Of a stretch of 64,000 nt of DNA, positions 1 through 10,939 are shown one piece after another. The stretch comes from Aurelia coerulea (Eukaryota > Cnidaria > Scyphozoa > Semaeostomeae > Ulmaridae). Within the stretch, counting starts at the first letter, position 1. Each line of letters opens with the position of its first letter. A model generated the notes under the pieces. The model worked only from the letters and a program-made list of their open reading frames with translations. It did no database searches and was not told the origin of the DNA. A program made the translations under genes and the position numbers. The stretch is from positions 30,698,663-30,762,662 of the forward strand of contig CM076943.1 of NCBI GenBank assembly GCA_039566865.1, read 5' to 3'.

Positions 1-720
1 AGCAATAGCACATTCTGGCTGAGAGCAAATTAAGTTCATTTTTACCTGGTTTTTACCATTCTTCACAACAACAAAACCACGGGGGAAAAGGAACGTTTTC
101 GAAATTTTGTCAGCCCTGTTTTATTATTTCTAAAATGACTTTACAACTTGGATAATTGAAACAAGGGGGCCAAGGATAATTGAATGATTTTGAGGAATGG
201 GGAAGACTACGTTACTGGATCTGAGATTAGGATAAAGATAAGTCTTTGCAGTTCCTCCAAATCATGTGATAATTAGGCAATTAGGGTGGGCAGTAGCGAG
301 AGAGATAAAAAGGTGTCAAACAACGACCTCCCTTTCAGGCTCAGAGCCTCATTAAATGTCAAGGGTCTGCTTTAACCAGCATAACTTGCACATGCCATCT
401 CTTGGTTGGCCTTGGTTATCGCCCATTCCATAGACAATGGTTGAACAAAAGGAGAAGCAGGATAACATATGATGTTCATCCTAATTATCGCTGCTGCTAC
501 CTGAACTAATATTCCCCTTATCGCTCACAGTGGGACACAAGAGTTTACAAACAGAAAACTTGACCAACTTCCTACGCCGTGCTTAATGTTTGTGGCGGCA
601 ATCAGGCACAAGAGTTGAAGTAAAAGATCTTCAATTTTATGGCTAAGAGAAACATCAACATTTAATTTCATAGCTTATTTGCTGTCTTCCGGTGTAGTAT
701 GCTAAAGTGTCCCCTATGCG
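1..720. other. Non-coding stretch, no gene recognised
   Basis: AT-rich unique-looking sequence. I see no coding exon, RNA gene or clear transposon terminus. If gene A continues leftwards, this is part of its intron; its expected downstream exon is not found between here and position 4600. Confidence 0.5.
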
Positions 721-724
721 GAAG

Positions 725-850
725 TGTACCCACCTGAAACGCAATGCGTTTCGTGACTCTATTTTGTGTGACCTCAACGGTATGCGTTTCATGACTGTAA
801 AGACAATAACCAGGAACTGAAACGCATTAGCGTTTAGTGACCATGCACAA
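725..850. repeat. Short repeat cluster built on AATGCGTTT
   Basis: Two direct copies of a motif close to CTGAAACGCAWTRCGTTT, about 100 bp apart (near 735 and 817), with a related GTATGCGTTTCATGAC between them. The first copy is nearly self-complementary. The GCGTTT core recalls the core of the 104-bp array at 3877, but no homology over a longer stretch is evident. No transposon ends or target duplication were found. Confidence 0.4.
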
Positions 851-1083
851 AAGCCATTAGAAGCACTGACTCATGAATGGGTTTGGGAGCAAGATCTACT
901 ACTCGCTATTTCAAAATAAAAGGGGTGGTCTTCAATCGGGGGGGGGGGGCAATTGAGGGAAGGGTTGGGAAACAAAACAAATGAAAATAAGTTAGAGCAA
1001 ATACTTTGAAATTGAAATATTATTTAACACACTTTTAGTCACTTTCGCTTCAAACTTCAAATATACCCGGACGAACTTTTTTC

Positions 1084-1203
1084 TGGGTTTTGGGTTTAGG
1101 TTTCGGGTTCAAGGTTTCGGGTCCAAGGTTTAGGGTTTAAGGTTTCGGGCTTCGGGTTTCGGGTTTCGGGTTTCGGGTTTCGGGTTTCGGGTTTAAGGTT
1201 TCA
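1084..1203 (+). repeat. Telomere-like heptamer tract (TTTCGGG)n
   Basis: About 120 bp of degenerate heptamers. The core is six perfect or near-perfect TTTCGGG units, flanked by TTTAGGG and TTCAAGG variants. It resembles plant-type TTTAGGG telomere sequence by one base rather than the metazoan TTAGGG hexamer. It is internal and short, so it is best called a heptamer microsatellite. Confidence 0.75.
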
Positions 1204-1313
1204 ATTTGTAATTACCATTTTTGCCAGGGAATGCTCTAATGATAAAAATAAACATTTAACATAAACTGGGTCTAGGAAAGTGACGAATGTACACCCACTA
1301 GTCCGGTAGCAGA

Positions 1314-1330
1314 AGGGGGGGGGGGGGGGT
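1314..1330 (+). repeat. Poly-G tract
   Basis: A run of about 16 G on the plus strand. Similar G or C runs of 10-14 occur near 938, 16766, 34951, 50737, 57026 and 57124. Confidence 0.8.
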
Positions 1331-1384
1331 AGTACCACCAAACGAGGTAATTTGTGAGACCAAGTGATGTCGGTCAATTTTGGG

Positions 1385-1890
1385 CGTAGAATTCGAATAT
1401 CGATGTTCTTTTTATGGGGGAGGGGCCGTTTTTGAGATACGGGGGTAAATGCCCCCAAAATTGAAGGAAAATGTGTTACTGTTAAGACTCTTGATGTACC
1501 CCTTTAAAAGTTCATTTTTAGCTTTAGAACATTGATAATGGCCCCATCTAGCTCATAAAAGGTACTGTTGAGGTTTCGGATCATTCTGGGGTAACCCTGC
1601 CCCCACATGGGGGGCAACAAAGCAAGGTGATTCAAAATTCACTAAAAGTACCTGACCATATCAATTCAGGGGTGTAGAACCCGAATTTCGATGTTATTTT
1701 GATGGGAGAGGAACAGTTTATGAAGTATAGGGGCAAATGCCCCCAAATAGGGGTCAAAGGTCAAACTCTTTTGGTAACCTTTGGTGCTTGTCATTTCAAA
1801 TCTTGTAATGATTCTCATAGAAAGATGTTATTTTAACAGGAAAAAGGGAGCTTTTGAGATATAGCGGCGAATGCCTTAAAAATGGGGTAA
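1385..1890 (+). repeat. Degenerate repeat, three related segments
   Basis: Segments starting near 1385, 1675 and 1810 share the order GATGTT..TTTTGATGGGAGAGG, then a 'GGGGCAAATGCCCCC'-type motif (1437-1456, 1733-1746, weaker at 1866-1874). Identity is low and spacing unequal (about 290 and 135 bp), so this is an old duplicated interspersed repeat rather than a satellite. No coding potential survives in any frame. Confidence 0.45.
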
Positions 1891-2349
1891 AGTTTGCTGT
1901 TGTCAAACGCCTCACTCAAAGCATAAACATCTTGATCTTCAGCTATGGGAAATGGAATTTGGGATCAATAAATTCATGAATAGCAATAGCTTAATCTATT
2001 TTTTCAGGTTGTTACCTTCTTCTAACCCCGAAATGTTGCCCCTAATTTGGGGGCAACGAGAGAGATTATCTGTGTCCACTTCATGGTCGAAGTGCCTCAT
2101 CAATTTCTGACAGTAACATTGCAACAGAGAGCCTTGTTTGGTCTACTGTGTTTACGGTTCAAACTTCATACTTACCTAGGGTTCCTTTCAATCAAGGGAA
2201 ACGTTGGATAGTGCCCTCAGCCATGATCCTATAAAAAGGCTCTGTTGCAACATGTTGAATGGATCGTTAATAGACCAGTTCAGTAATAAACAAATTCTGT
2301 AATTACCGCAAGTTCATGTTACTCTATTTTTTACATTTATGGCCAATTT
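1891..2349. other. Non-coding stretch, nothing recognised
   Basis: No ORF, repeat unit or transposon end that I can support. Confidence 0.5.
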
Positions 2350-2647
2350 CCAGTTCCCTTGGACTTCGAATTCGCATCCAAATCCACACTTCAAAGACAT
2401 TAGGACGATGGCTTACCATTAAATCATCCAATGAAATTACGTGAATCTATTCATGATGCTCTCTTGTAAAGAATAACGATGGTAGTGTGCCCGTTTGCAC
2501 TTTCGGCTGCATTATTGTGATTTGCATCTTTCGTTGAGACTTTTCCGTTTGGAATCCTTCCTTACATGTCAAATTCGGATGCAATTGCCTGCCGATCGGT
2601 GAGCAAAAGATTCGGATGCAAAATCCTAAATCCAAAGGAACTAGCAA
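2350..2647. mobile_element. Possible old MITE with about 30-bp terminal inverted repeats
   Basis: AGTTCCCTTGGACTTCG near 2350 is matched, with several mismatches, by the reverse complement of the segment ending near 2647 (AGTTCCTTTGGATTTAGG). The similarity continues inward through GCATCC and AAATC/GAATC. Divergence is high and no target duplication is clear, so borders are approximate. Confidence 0.35.
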
Positions 2648-2649
2648 TG

Positions 2650-3876
2650 GGCTAACAAATCAGAACTTAAGATATTGTCATTATTCTCGACCATCTCTTC
2701 CATTGCTGGCATTAATCAGCAACTCTGCGATCCTTTCCTGGACTTAGGTGCAGCCTAATGTTTAGATGGGCTTATTTTATGGATAGTGCCCAATATGATG
2801 GCTTCGTTGCTTTAATAGTGCTTGAATCGCGCCTGAAGTGAAATAACTTTTGCCTGATTAGAGGGGCTATGCAGCACAACCCAGCCACCCAACTCTTATG
2901 CCAATACACTTCCTCTCTCCAATTTTATCATTATATCGGGTAATCAGCCTGATTGGCCTGGATAACCCAGCGATCAGGATTTGATGCATTTCACCTCATT
3001 TTGCAACAAAGTTTGCTGTCTGGTATGGTGGAAGGAGAGACAAGTAAATGCCATTTTCCTATTCTTTCAATCTCCTAAATATATTTTTCATCACTTTGTT
3101 TGATGAATACTGCTGCTTTCTTTCAAAACTTCTACCTAAAAGAAGTGCCAATCCATCCAGCTCTGGTCAGATATCATATCTTGCTTGACGGTTCCCTAAA
3201 CAGCGAACAAGAAATGTACCTTTCATATGTTTCCACCAAAATTGTTTTCCTTTACGAAGAATACCGTAAAAGCTCTTGCAAAGAATACCCGGGAGGCTTG
3301 TGTAATTTTGGAAACCCGAGAGGGGGCTCGTTAGAGAGGGGAGGGTTATGCACCTTGGCAAGGATATAAACAATAGCTTTTTAGTTCCTATGCCCCATAT
3401 CATGTGGAGTCAACAGACAATTTTACGAGTCAAATACTTTTTCGTCGTGGAGGAAAGCTTCTGTGGCATTTGTTTTTTCGTGATCATGCTCAATTTCTTC
3501 CACACGTCAATCGATGTTCCATTCTTGGCAGGGACGCCGGAGCGATTGCAGGGCAAGGGGGGGGCGCCTAGGAACGTAAGGGCAATCGAGACCGAAGGCT
3601 AGCGAAGCGAGCCTAAAAATTGGGGGGTCCGGGGGTACTCCCTCGGGAAAATTTTTGTGGCCACGCCCTTTAGTTTGGCTTAAAATGCTATCAAAAATGT
3701 TTTAACGAACATTAATCATGTTCTTTCACGAAATTGTTCGGCTATTTCTCCATAAGTCCTCATTCCGAATCGCATAAAATCGCATGTTGCTTATTTTGAA
3801 GTTGCAATTGCCAGTCATTTTTCGTTACTGGCGCGTTTCTGATAAGGGAATGAAGCTATGGCGGCTTTTATATCAA
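2650..3876. other. Non-coding stretch with one repeat fragment at about 3585-3675
   Basis: Open frames here (for example 3100-3369 plus and 3167-3403 minus) overlap each other on opposite strands, lack splice context and resemble nothing I know. Around 3585-3675 there is a G-rich segment containing GCGAAGCGAGCC, GGGGGTCCGGGGGTACTCCC and CCACGCCCTTT. A similar G-rich start and ACGCCC end recur near 17577-17710 and 62626-62740. Confidence 0.45.
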
Positions 3877-4477
3877 GTACCCTTCCTAAACAATGGGGGG
3901 ACACTTTAGCATAGTCAAATTTTGCTATGCGTTTGTGTACCCGGACCCTTTTGCATACGAAAATTGGCCATGCGTTTGCGTACCCTTCCTAAAACAATGG
4001 GGGGATACTTTCGCATAGTCAAATTTTGCTATGCGTTTGTGTACCTGGACCCTTTTGCATACGAAAATTGGCCATGCGTTTGCGTACCCTTCCTAAAACA
4101 ATGGGGGGACACTTTCGCATAGTCAAATTTTGCTATGCGTTTGTGTACCCGGACCCTTTTGCATACCAAAATTGGCCATGCGTTTGCGTACCCTTCCTAA
4201 AACAATGGGGGGACACTTTCGCATAGTCAAATTTTGCTATGCGTTTGTGTACCTGGACCCTTTTGCATACGAAAATTGGCCATGCGTTTGCGTACCCTTC
4301 CTAAAGCAATGGGGGGACACTTTTGCATAGTCAAATTTTGCTATGCGTTTGTGTACCTGGACCCTTTTGCATACCAAAATTGGCCATGCGTTTGCGTACC
4401 CTTCCTAAAACAATGGGGGGACACTTTCGCATAGTCAAATTTTGCTATGCGTTTGTGTACCCGGACCCTTTTGCATA
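3877..4477 (+). repeat. Tandem array, 104-bp unit, almost six copies
   Basis: The unit repeats exactly every 104 bp (for example at 3922, 4026, 4130, 4234, 4338 and 4442) with only a few substitutions between copies. Each unit is itself composite: a 43-bp half and a 61-bp half each begin with the same core, GCYATGCGTTTGYGTACC. Because 104 is not a multiple of three, the repeated open frames here shift from copy to copy; they are by-products of the repeat, not genes. Confidence 0.95.
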
Positions 4478-4494
4478 AGGGTACGCAAACGCAT
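4447..4494. repeat. Hairpin closing the 104-bp array
   Basis: The last unit is truncated and followed by GGGTACGCAAACGCAT (4479-4494), the reverse complement of the unit core at 4447-4462 apart from one mismatch, with a 16-nt loop. This inverted half-copy marks the right edge of the array. Confidence 0.8.
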
Positions 4495-4635
4495 ATTACA
4501 CCGGCACTAAAAACATGACTTTTGAGTAATCTCGTTATTGGGTGTACTTAGGGCTCCACAATTACTATCAAGATGACTGCGAAAAAGTAACAAATTTAGT
4601 CTACACCTACTCTTGTAAACTGAATACCAAATTAC

Positions 4636-4924
4636 CTTTATCTGACACATGAGAGTCTTCACATGAAGCATCCACATCAGAACTGATATCGACACTTTGT
4701 TCACTTGCTGATATACACGTTACAGGTGTCACCCCGGTGTTGTCTGGATTCACGGTTTCACTGACTCCCATTCTTTGTTTCTTTATTGACACAATATTCG
4801 ATGGACATTGTTCAATACACGTTGACGCTGTCAAAGTTAATATGTCCCTTGCAATGGATAATGAGCTAACAGCCGAAGATACTGTAATAGTCGTTCCTTG
4901 TCCTTCGTTCTCAATTCTTGTATT
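4636..4924 (-). CDS. Gene A, internal exon (Ser/Thr-rich, disordered)
   Basis: An open exon on the minus strand bounded by an acceptor (polypyrimidine, then TTTTAG at 4925-4930) and a donor (AAAG/GTAATT at 4636/4635). It is 289 nt, entering in phase 0 and leaving in phase 1 (one spare G). The roughly 96 residues start NTRIENEGQG and are rich in Ser, Thr, Val and Asp, with no recognised domain and low predicted order. Gene B exon 3 has the same phases and precedes a zinc-finger exon beginning AT, so the following exon of gene A should begin in the same phase. It is not found between 1 and 4635 and would lie off the left edge. The host function is inferred; the exon call rests on splice borders and phase. 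Confidence 0.5.
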
Positions 4925-5021
4925 CTAAAAGTAGATTAATATATCATTGGAACCCTTATGAGTGCTGAGGTAACCTTAGGGGGTCCCGATTAAAATCGTC
5001 AGAGGGACAAAAATGTTTCTC

Positions 5022-5240
5022 GTACTTAGGGTGCAAGCTTTGGAATGGTCTCAACGCTGAAATCAGAGCTTCCTCTATTATGAGAACATTTACAAACGAT
5101 CTCCAAAAATGATAAGCCATTCTGTGTTCAATGTTTATTTTTCATTACATCTTTCTAAGAATCTTCAATATAGTTAAGTCATAGATAGTATAGTAGTAGT
5201 ATATATAGTATACTAGTATAGTAGTTAGTATATATTGTAC
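5022..5240 (+). pseudogene. LINE 3' end fragment (C-terminal tail of RT protein)
   Basis: The frame from 5022 to the stop at 5110-5112 reads about 30 residues with the LINE C-terminal signature G-x-KLWN-x-L, then EIR and a terminal Phe-Lys/Leu pattern. An AT-rich 3' tail with ATAGTATAGTAGTATATA-type repeats follows to about 5240. The 5' part is missing, as expected of a 5'-truncated non-LTR insertion. It lies in the inferred intron of gene A. Confidence 0.6.
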
Positions 5241-5244
5241 TGGG

Positions 5245-6614
5245 TGTCTATAAAAAACTTCACAAGCTAGAGCATGCTTAACTTCCGGAAACAAATGTTG
5301 TGAACACAAACAAGATGTCAGCACTTAGCTGAAAGGCTCAGATATCTTTTGAGATGTTGCTTTATCAGTTTAAAGACTCTGCGCTAAACAGCAGCCTTTG
5401 CATGCATTCTTTGTGAAACAAAATAAACAACATTCTCCAACCAAACTTGAGGACACGTGCAGGTTGCAGGTTGCAAAGGCCCCTTTGAAAATTGGAGAAA
5501 GGGAAATATCAATTTTTGAACCCTATGACTTTGTCTATGTTCAAAAGCTTTATTCAGTTAGAGCTTGATGCAGTGATTTGTTTTGTTATCAGAAAGAAAA
5601 CCCTGTTCTCATGCATAATGGCTGAAAGAAAGCTTGGCATAGAAAAAATATAATACGTCGTATTGGCATTCTAAGATTAGCTCATAGTAGTTATAGTTAT
5701 AGTTATTTATTAAAGTCCTCAACTATGGTATAAACAATATTCTAGGGACTGTACAAAACCTCATGAGGTGAAGACTCAAAATATATTTGTAAACAAGTGG
5801 ACGTTCTAGAATTGCAATATGGGATTGAACAAACTGCATTGTGGTATAGCTTAATTGTGCAGAGGCTACTGGTTAGCGCAGAGTCTTTAAGCTGTAGCTA
5901 ACCTAATCTAGTTTTAAAACCAGTGGCTACCCTAACACGGTGCCGACGAAGAGCCTCGAAGAGCGCACGGTGCAGTGATTGGCAGAATTTTACTGATTAT
6001 ATGGAAACTAAAATTTCAGCTCCGAAAGCGCAACCGCAAGTAAGTCATCAAGTCTGTATAGATCACGCCTTGCCACGTAATGAGCTCCTTTACCAAAGTG
6101 ATCACATGAAATATCATGAGAAATTGGCATGTCCCGCGCAAAGCCGCTGTACTTACATGGACACATTACCTTTAAGTAATTCGTTATTGTAGATCGTTGT
6201 ATTAAATATCTATATATACATATATAAGTCGAAACGAATACAAAAAGAGTACTGATTTACTGATGTATTCAGATATATTCATTGACGTCAGTCTCAAAAG
6301 GAAAGCCAATGTGCGCTGTGATTGCTTTTATGACAGGGAACTACCTCTATCATATCTCTACATCTGCATCTTATACTTCTATACCTCTATCATACTTCCA
6401 CCTCTATCATATATATAAAACAAAAGATTTGCCCAAACGACTTCACATCGATCTCTGCATTAAGCTTTCACAAAATGTTTACTGTAAAAGGATGGCGATT
6501 GTTCCACTCACTCTAAATGAGAAAATATTTTCGGTTGGAAATCATAGCTTAAAGTCACCGTGCAGCATCTTAAAAGATAGCCAAGCCTTTTGACTAAACG
6601 GCAAACAGCATTTG
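5245..6614. other. Intronic or intergenic stretch; one dispersed repeat piece
   Basis: No gene recognised. The segment 5466-5560 (TGCAAAGGCCCCTTTGAAAA and onward) is about 75-80 percent similar by eye to 56547-56640, so it is a copy of a dispersed repeat. Open frames at 5923-6192 and 6282-6593 have no recognisable content. The segment ACATGGACACATTACCTTTAA recurs near 6157 and 12978. Confidence 0.45.
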
Positions 6615-6820
6615 TCCATAACTAGAGATGTACCGGATATCCGGCTAGCCGGATAATCCGGCCGGACTGTACCGTTTTGCCGGAAATCCGGTTCCGGCCG
6701 GATCTCAAAGAGTTTCCCTGAGTTTTGCCGGACTTTTTCTGTGTCAAGTTAACGTCAAGAAAGACCTATAATGTTACCTAGAAACATACGAATCTGTGCA
6801 GATTCATTCGACGATATAGC

Positions 6821-7800
6821 GGGTGCCCCAAGAAAAGCTATCCACTCGTAACAGGCTATAATAAATCATACACTGGACTGATATTGAAGATTTATGACTT
6901 AATCTTTAGCAAAAAGCCTAAATTAGATTCTATGATTGTTTGCACATATCTTGGTCTTCTGTTTCTAGAGTTATAAGCGAATTTCTTAAAATGTTCAAAA
7001 CACGTTGAGTGAAATGTACAGGGGTATCGTCGAGCCCCGTTTTCGGTTTTGTTGTTCGGTATGGGGGTGCTGTGGGGTGACTAAACTGCAAACCTTGCAA
7101 AAGTTGCAAAATCGAGCAGCTAGAATTGTAACTAAAAGTAGATTTGATACGCCTGCTATGGCATTAATTCGCAGTTTAAATTGGCCTACTGTAAATGATA
7201 TTATTAGAAGCGAAACAGCTACCACAATGTACAAATCACTAAATGGTCTGGTCCCGGAGTACCTTTCAGATTTGTTCGAAAAAAATTCTTCTCGAAATGT
7301 CAGAAAACTGAGAAACTCCGAAACTGATCTCTCGTGACCATTACGAAAAATCAACAATGGGTAGAGGGCTATATCTTTTCGTGGGCCTAAGCTTTGGGAT
7401 CAACTCGAACCTGATGCTAAACAGGCACCCTCCCTTGCCACCTTTAAAAGAAGAATCAAAAACTAGCCATGACGAGAATTCTTTTGTTAATTATTATGTA
7501 GTGATCTTTTAATTAGTAAATGTTTTGCTACGGCCCCCTGAAAAGCAGTTCTTATGGACTGACGGGGCTACCGTGCCTAAATAAATAAAAATGAAATGAA
7601 ATGTTCGTTTTAAATAAATTGCAAATGATAATAAAACGTCGATCGCATTTTTTATAGACTCTACATGAATCCCCAAATCACCATGAAAAGTTTTCTCTTT
7701 GTCTATTCATATCGAGTCTTTTGAAAACTTGTTTGACGTCTTGATGGTTTTCAGCATTTGTGAAAATGAACCTTTCTTTTGAAATTTGAAATTTCTTTTG
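6821..7800. mobile_element. TA-MITE remnant split by a LINE
   Basis: Starting at GCGGGTGCCCCAAG, the segment 6821-6990 matches the left arm of the foldback MITE at 11362 (shared GAAGATTTATGACT, AAAGCC, TTAGA and CGAATTTCTTAAAAT blocks in order). After the LINE, 7607-7780 matches the middle of the same MITE (TTTTCTCTTTG, TTCATGCTGAATC-like blocks). The right end is not clearly preserved. Confidence 0.55.
6997..7598 (+). pseudogene. 5'-truncated LINE, reverse-transcriptase C-terminal region
   Basis: An 8-bp direct duplication AAATGTTC (6989-6996 and 7599-7606) borders the insertion. The first 340 bp encode the thumb/C-terminal region typical of Jockey-superfamily LINEs: a G-x-V-x-P-x-F-x-F/C-VWG-like start, LQKLQNRAARIV, and MYKSLNGLVPEYLSDLF. 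Stops follow after 7335 and 7360, after which GPKLWDQL and FKRRI are still legible. The 3' end is an A-rich tail with AAATAAATAAAAATGAAATG. It is inserted inside the MITE remnant, so it is younger than that. Confidence 0.8.
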
Positions 7801-8384
7801 AAGACCTGTATTTTGAGATATCTTGGCATACAGAGTGGACAGCAGCTGTAAGTAACAGAACTAATTGCTAAGTATTTTCATCTTTCATTGGTCGCACTGA
7901 ATCGTCAGATCAGATGGAAACCAATAAATTTATCTTACAGGGTTGCATGAAATGGATTATTTGCCATATCAGCGTCTTGCTTAGGTCTAGCGACTAGCGT
8001 CTTTGAATGATATTCTGCGATCACCTACTACTTTTATCAGCCCGAAAATTATACAGGTATTATTGAACTAAATATAAAAATCCGGTCGGATTTTGACAAT
8101 TTTGGCCGGAAAATCCGGTTCCGGCCGGATTCTGAAAACCTCGATCCGGTACACCCCTGTCCACAACTCCCGATGACAGAAAGCAATTTATATTCTAGCT
8201 CAGGTGATATTTCGTTGAGCCGGCAGGTACATTGTTTGATAGTAGTGCAGTCTGCAAACTTAATCAAATCGTATGCTCTAAATCAGGGTTGTAAAGCGGT
8301 AGTGTAGCCCTCCTGCAGTTCAGTCATACAGCTACTGATAGATATAAAGCAACTGGATTCAACGTGGATAAAATCTCAGAATCA

Positions 8385-9510
8385 TACAAGCAATAACAGT
8401 TGTTTCTCTAAGGAGCACGCATTGCTGACAGGAGTACCTTAGGGATTAATGTTGGGCCCTTTGTTGTTCTTTGTTGTCCTTTGTTGTTCAATGATGTTGT
8501 GGACGTAATAGAGCATTCGAGCATCTTGAAATATGCTGACGATACAGACTTGTATGTTGCAGACAAGGACATCCAGTCTATCAAAGCCAAATTGTCAAAG
8601 GACATAGATTGTTTAGCAGATTGGTTAAAGAGCAATGAACTGGTTCTAAATTTGAAAAAAGGTAAAACAGAATCCCTTCTCTTCGGCACCTCACAAAGGA
8701 TTGCCAAGCAAAATTAGCCCCTCGAAATAAAACTGTCGCACCTAACTGTCATCAATAACACAACTGAATATAAGTATCTTGGTGTTCGTGTAGACAGCTC
8801 GCTAAACCGGAATTTGAAATTCCATACTTGTTTCAAAAAGCGTCTAGTAACTTTCAGCAAAAACAAGATCGTATCTTGATCAAGCCGCACCTGCTACAAT
8901 TTATTATTCAATGACACTGCCAACATTCACATAATGTGGCAAACTAAAGTTGAAATACACCAATACCCAGTTGAGCAGGCTCTCATCACTTCACTTACGT
9001 GCGCCGAAAATAGTCTCTGGCGATACAAGGCCAAATCAAAAGCTAACGTCAGTCGTCAATGCAAACAAGACTAGGACTTGCACGCTGGTACGAAAATTTC
9101 TTGACAAGGAAACATGTGAACAGTTGCAGAATTATTTCACGTTGTTGGATCATAAAGAGGAGACACGAAGCAATAAGCACACATCATTACTTCCAAGAAT
9201 CAAGACTAAGTACGCACGAAAATCAGTTATGTTTATGGGTGCGAAGGTGTACAATGAACTACCGCTGGAACTTCGTAAAATTGAGAAGCACAATGAACTC
9301 GAGGAAAAATTTAAAGAACATTTCAAATGGCATATATTTGATAATTATATCCGGAGATTTGAATGTAAATGGTTAGATCTGCTTTTTTCATTTTCAATTA
9401 TAAATTTAAGGCATAGGGCACAGAACGCACATTGATAACAGCAGTAACAGCAACTCGTTGAAGTGTACATCCTGTAAAAACATTCGTTTTATTATTATTA
9501 GTATTATATA
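8385..9510 (+). pseudogene. Decayed LINE reverse transcriptase
   Basis: Reading across three frames shows RT motif 4 (GVP, then TAG where Gln is expected, then GLMLGPLLF) near 8430. The catalytic motif KYADDTDLYV lies near 8530, followed by DWLKSNELVLNLKKGKTE and the YKYLGVRVDSSL thumb motif near 8770. A C-terminal LYNELPLELR-type motif (VYNELPLELRKIEKHNELEEKFK) appears near 9250. At least two frameshifts and several stops separate these pieces. The 5' half (endonuclease and RT fingers) is absent. The A/T-rich tail near 9490 has ATTATTATTAGTATTATATA. Confidence 0.75.
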
Positions 9511-9791
9511 TAATCAGCATGCATTATATGTAAGCATATACAGTCTTAGAAATACACGACTTGTCACACATCAATAGCAAGTTTCTCGAGCGTAAGACCA
9601 AACCCACTATCAAAAGATCAAGTGATTCACGGTCAGCCTAACGTAATGTCAACATCAACAGCCACTTACATTGAGGTAGACAATGTAGAGCTCTTTGCGG
9701 AAGTTCGCAGACTTGTGATGAATAAGCATACTACAACATATAATAAAAAGCTGGTAGAGAGGCTAAAGAGACAGCATAAGGATACCATTAC
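9511..9791. other. Intron of gene A adjoining exon A
   Basis: No gene features seen. The donor of exon A lies at its right edge. Confidence 0.5.
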
Positions 9792-10919
9792 CTGTGATTC
9801 ACGATCTTTCACGCCTTCTTGTAATTTTCCATTGTAATGTTCATAATGATCTAGTATAAGTATGTCATCATCATCGTCCCCATTGTCTTCCAAAAATCCT
9901 CCAATAATACCACTGGCATCATCTTCATATTCAAATTGCTTAACATTTGAGCTTTCGTATGGTGCCTTTTGCCCTCCTTCACAAGAAGACACCATACCAA
10001 CAGATTCACAATTTTCGAACGTTGTCTTTTTCATTCTCTTCATAACAAGTCTTTCTGAAACAAACCCCTCTTCGTTTAACTCCGAAGTGTTCACGTCCGC
10101 TTCGGGGTGCTTTTCTACCGATCTACCGTCTTCTCCTTGAACATACAAATCTCTACCTCCACTACTGAATTCTACGTACCAATTGCTTTCTCTTGAAATA
10201 ACTTTTCCATCATGCCCAGTTTCATCCAAGTCATCTTTCGTACCTTCTAATTTGATGTGCCTTTCTTCCAACCCGCCTTCTCCTTCCAATTTATCTAAAT
10301 CTCTACCTTCTATGCATGAATCTTCGTGCTGAATACTTTCTCTTGAAAGTCTGTCTGCAACCGATTTGTTGTCGCTTAACTGATCATCATCCTCTTCAAC
10401 TTTAATGTGTATTATGTCGCCGGTGCCTTCTTTTCCCGATTGATTCAAAACGCTTTTTTCTCTATTCAAACATTCGAATTGATCAGCTTTTCTTGAAAGT
10501 ATTTCTTTAGCAGATCTAGTTTCAAATAAATCGTTATTATCTTCAAATGTCTTGTACGTTTCTTCCAATCCACCCTCAACTACTTCACTGATAGTATTGC
10601 CTCTTTCAGTTAACTTTAAGTCGCGTGTAAGATTGTTCGTTTCTACAACTCTTGAATTATGCACGTTAAGAAAGCTCTTCATATATTTCGATTGGCTTTG
10701 AAGAAGTTGTTTCGAATTATTTTGAGTTCCTGATTCTTCATTTTGCTGCATAGGTTCTGCATGATCGATCCTATTTTGCAGCATATCTGATGTCCTTGAC
10801 TCAAAATGCAAATAATCTGCTAATTCCACCGTCCCATTGGGAGTACTGTTGTCTCCTTGATCTTTTGTGACATTATTACCCTGCTGCATATTGTCATCTC
10901 TACATCTCTCATCATACAG
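9792..10919 (-). CDS. Gene A, large acidic exon with internal repeats and SUMO-type motifs
   Basis: The minus-strand exon is 1128 nt and open throughout. It is bounded by an acceptor (TTTCTCTTTAATAG at 10920 upward) and a strong donor (TCACAG/GTAATG at 9792/9791), entering and leaving in phase 0. It starts LYDERCRDDNMQQGNN. The 376 residues are rich in Glu, Asp, Ser and Asn, with no globular domain visible. A module of roughly 55-60 residues recurs imperfectly about three times: (L)SRES...E...GRDL...GEGGLEE.HIKLE. Within it are two ψKxE sites (HIKVEED, HIKLEG). Disordered acidic stretches with ψKxE sites are common in metazoan zinc-finger regulators; that function here is inferred from the parallel with gene B. 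The exon is separated from exon B by about 4.9 kb. Confidence 0.6.
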
Positions 10920-10939
10920 CTATTAAAGAGAAAGTACAT

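Larger units (their letters stand above)
6623..8159. mobile_element. Non-autonomous hAT-type transposon with nested insertions
   Basis: The left terminus reads TAGAGATGTACCGGAT and the right terminus, reversed, CAGGGGTGTACCGGAT. Each is followed inward by CCGGCCGG/CCGGTTCCGG palindromes. The flanks carry an 8-bp duplication with one mismatch, TCCATAAC (6615-6622) and TCCACAAC (8160-8167). An 8-bp TSD and CAG-type ends are characteristic of the hAT superfamily. No transposase is present. The interior holds a TA-MITE remnant, itself split by a LINE fragment, so this is a three-level nest. Confidence 0.75.

Noticed and set aside
3922..4434. Four identical-looking 66-codon ORFs in a row
   Set aside because: They are frames of the 104-bp tandem repeat, shifting by two bases each copy; no gene signature.
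3877..4477. CRISPR-like array
   Set aside because: Units are fully repeated with no unique spacers, and the genome is eukaryotic.
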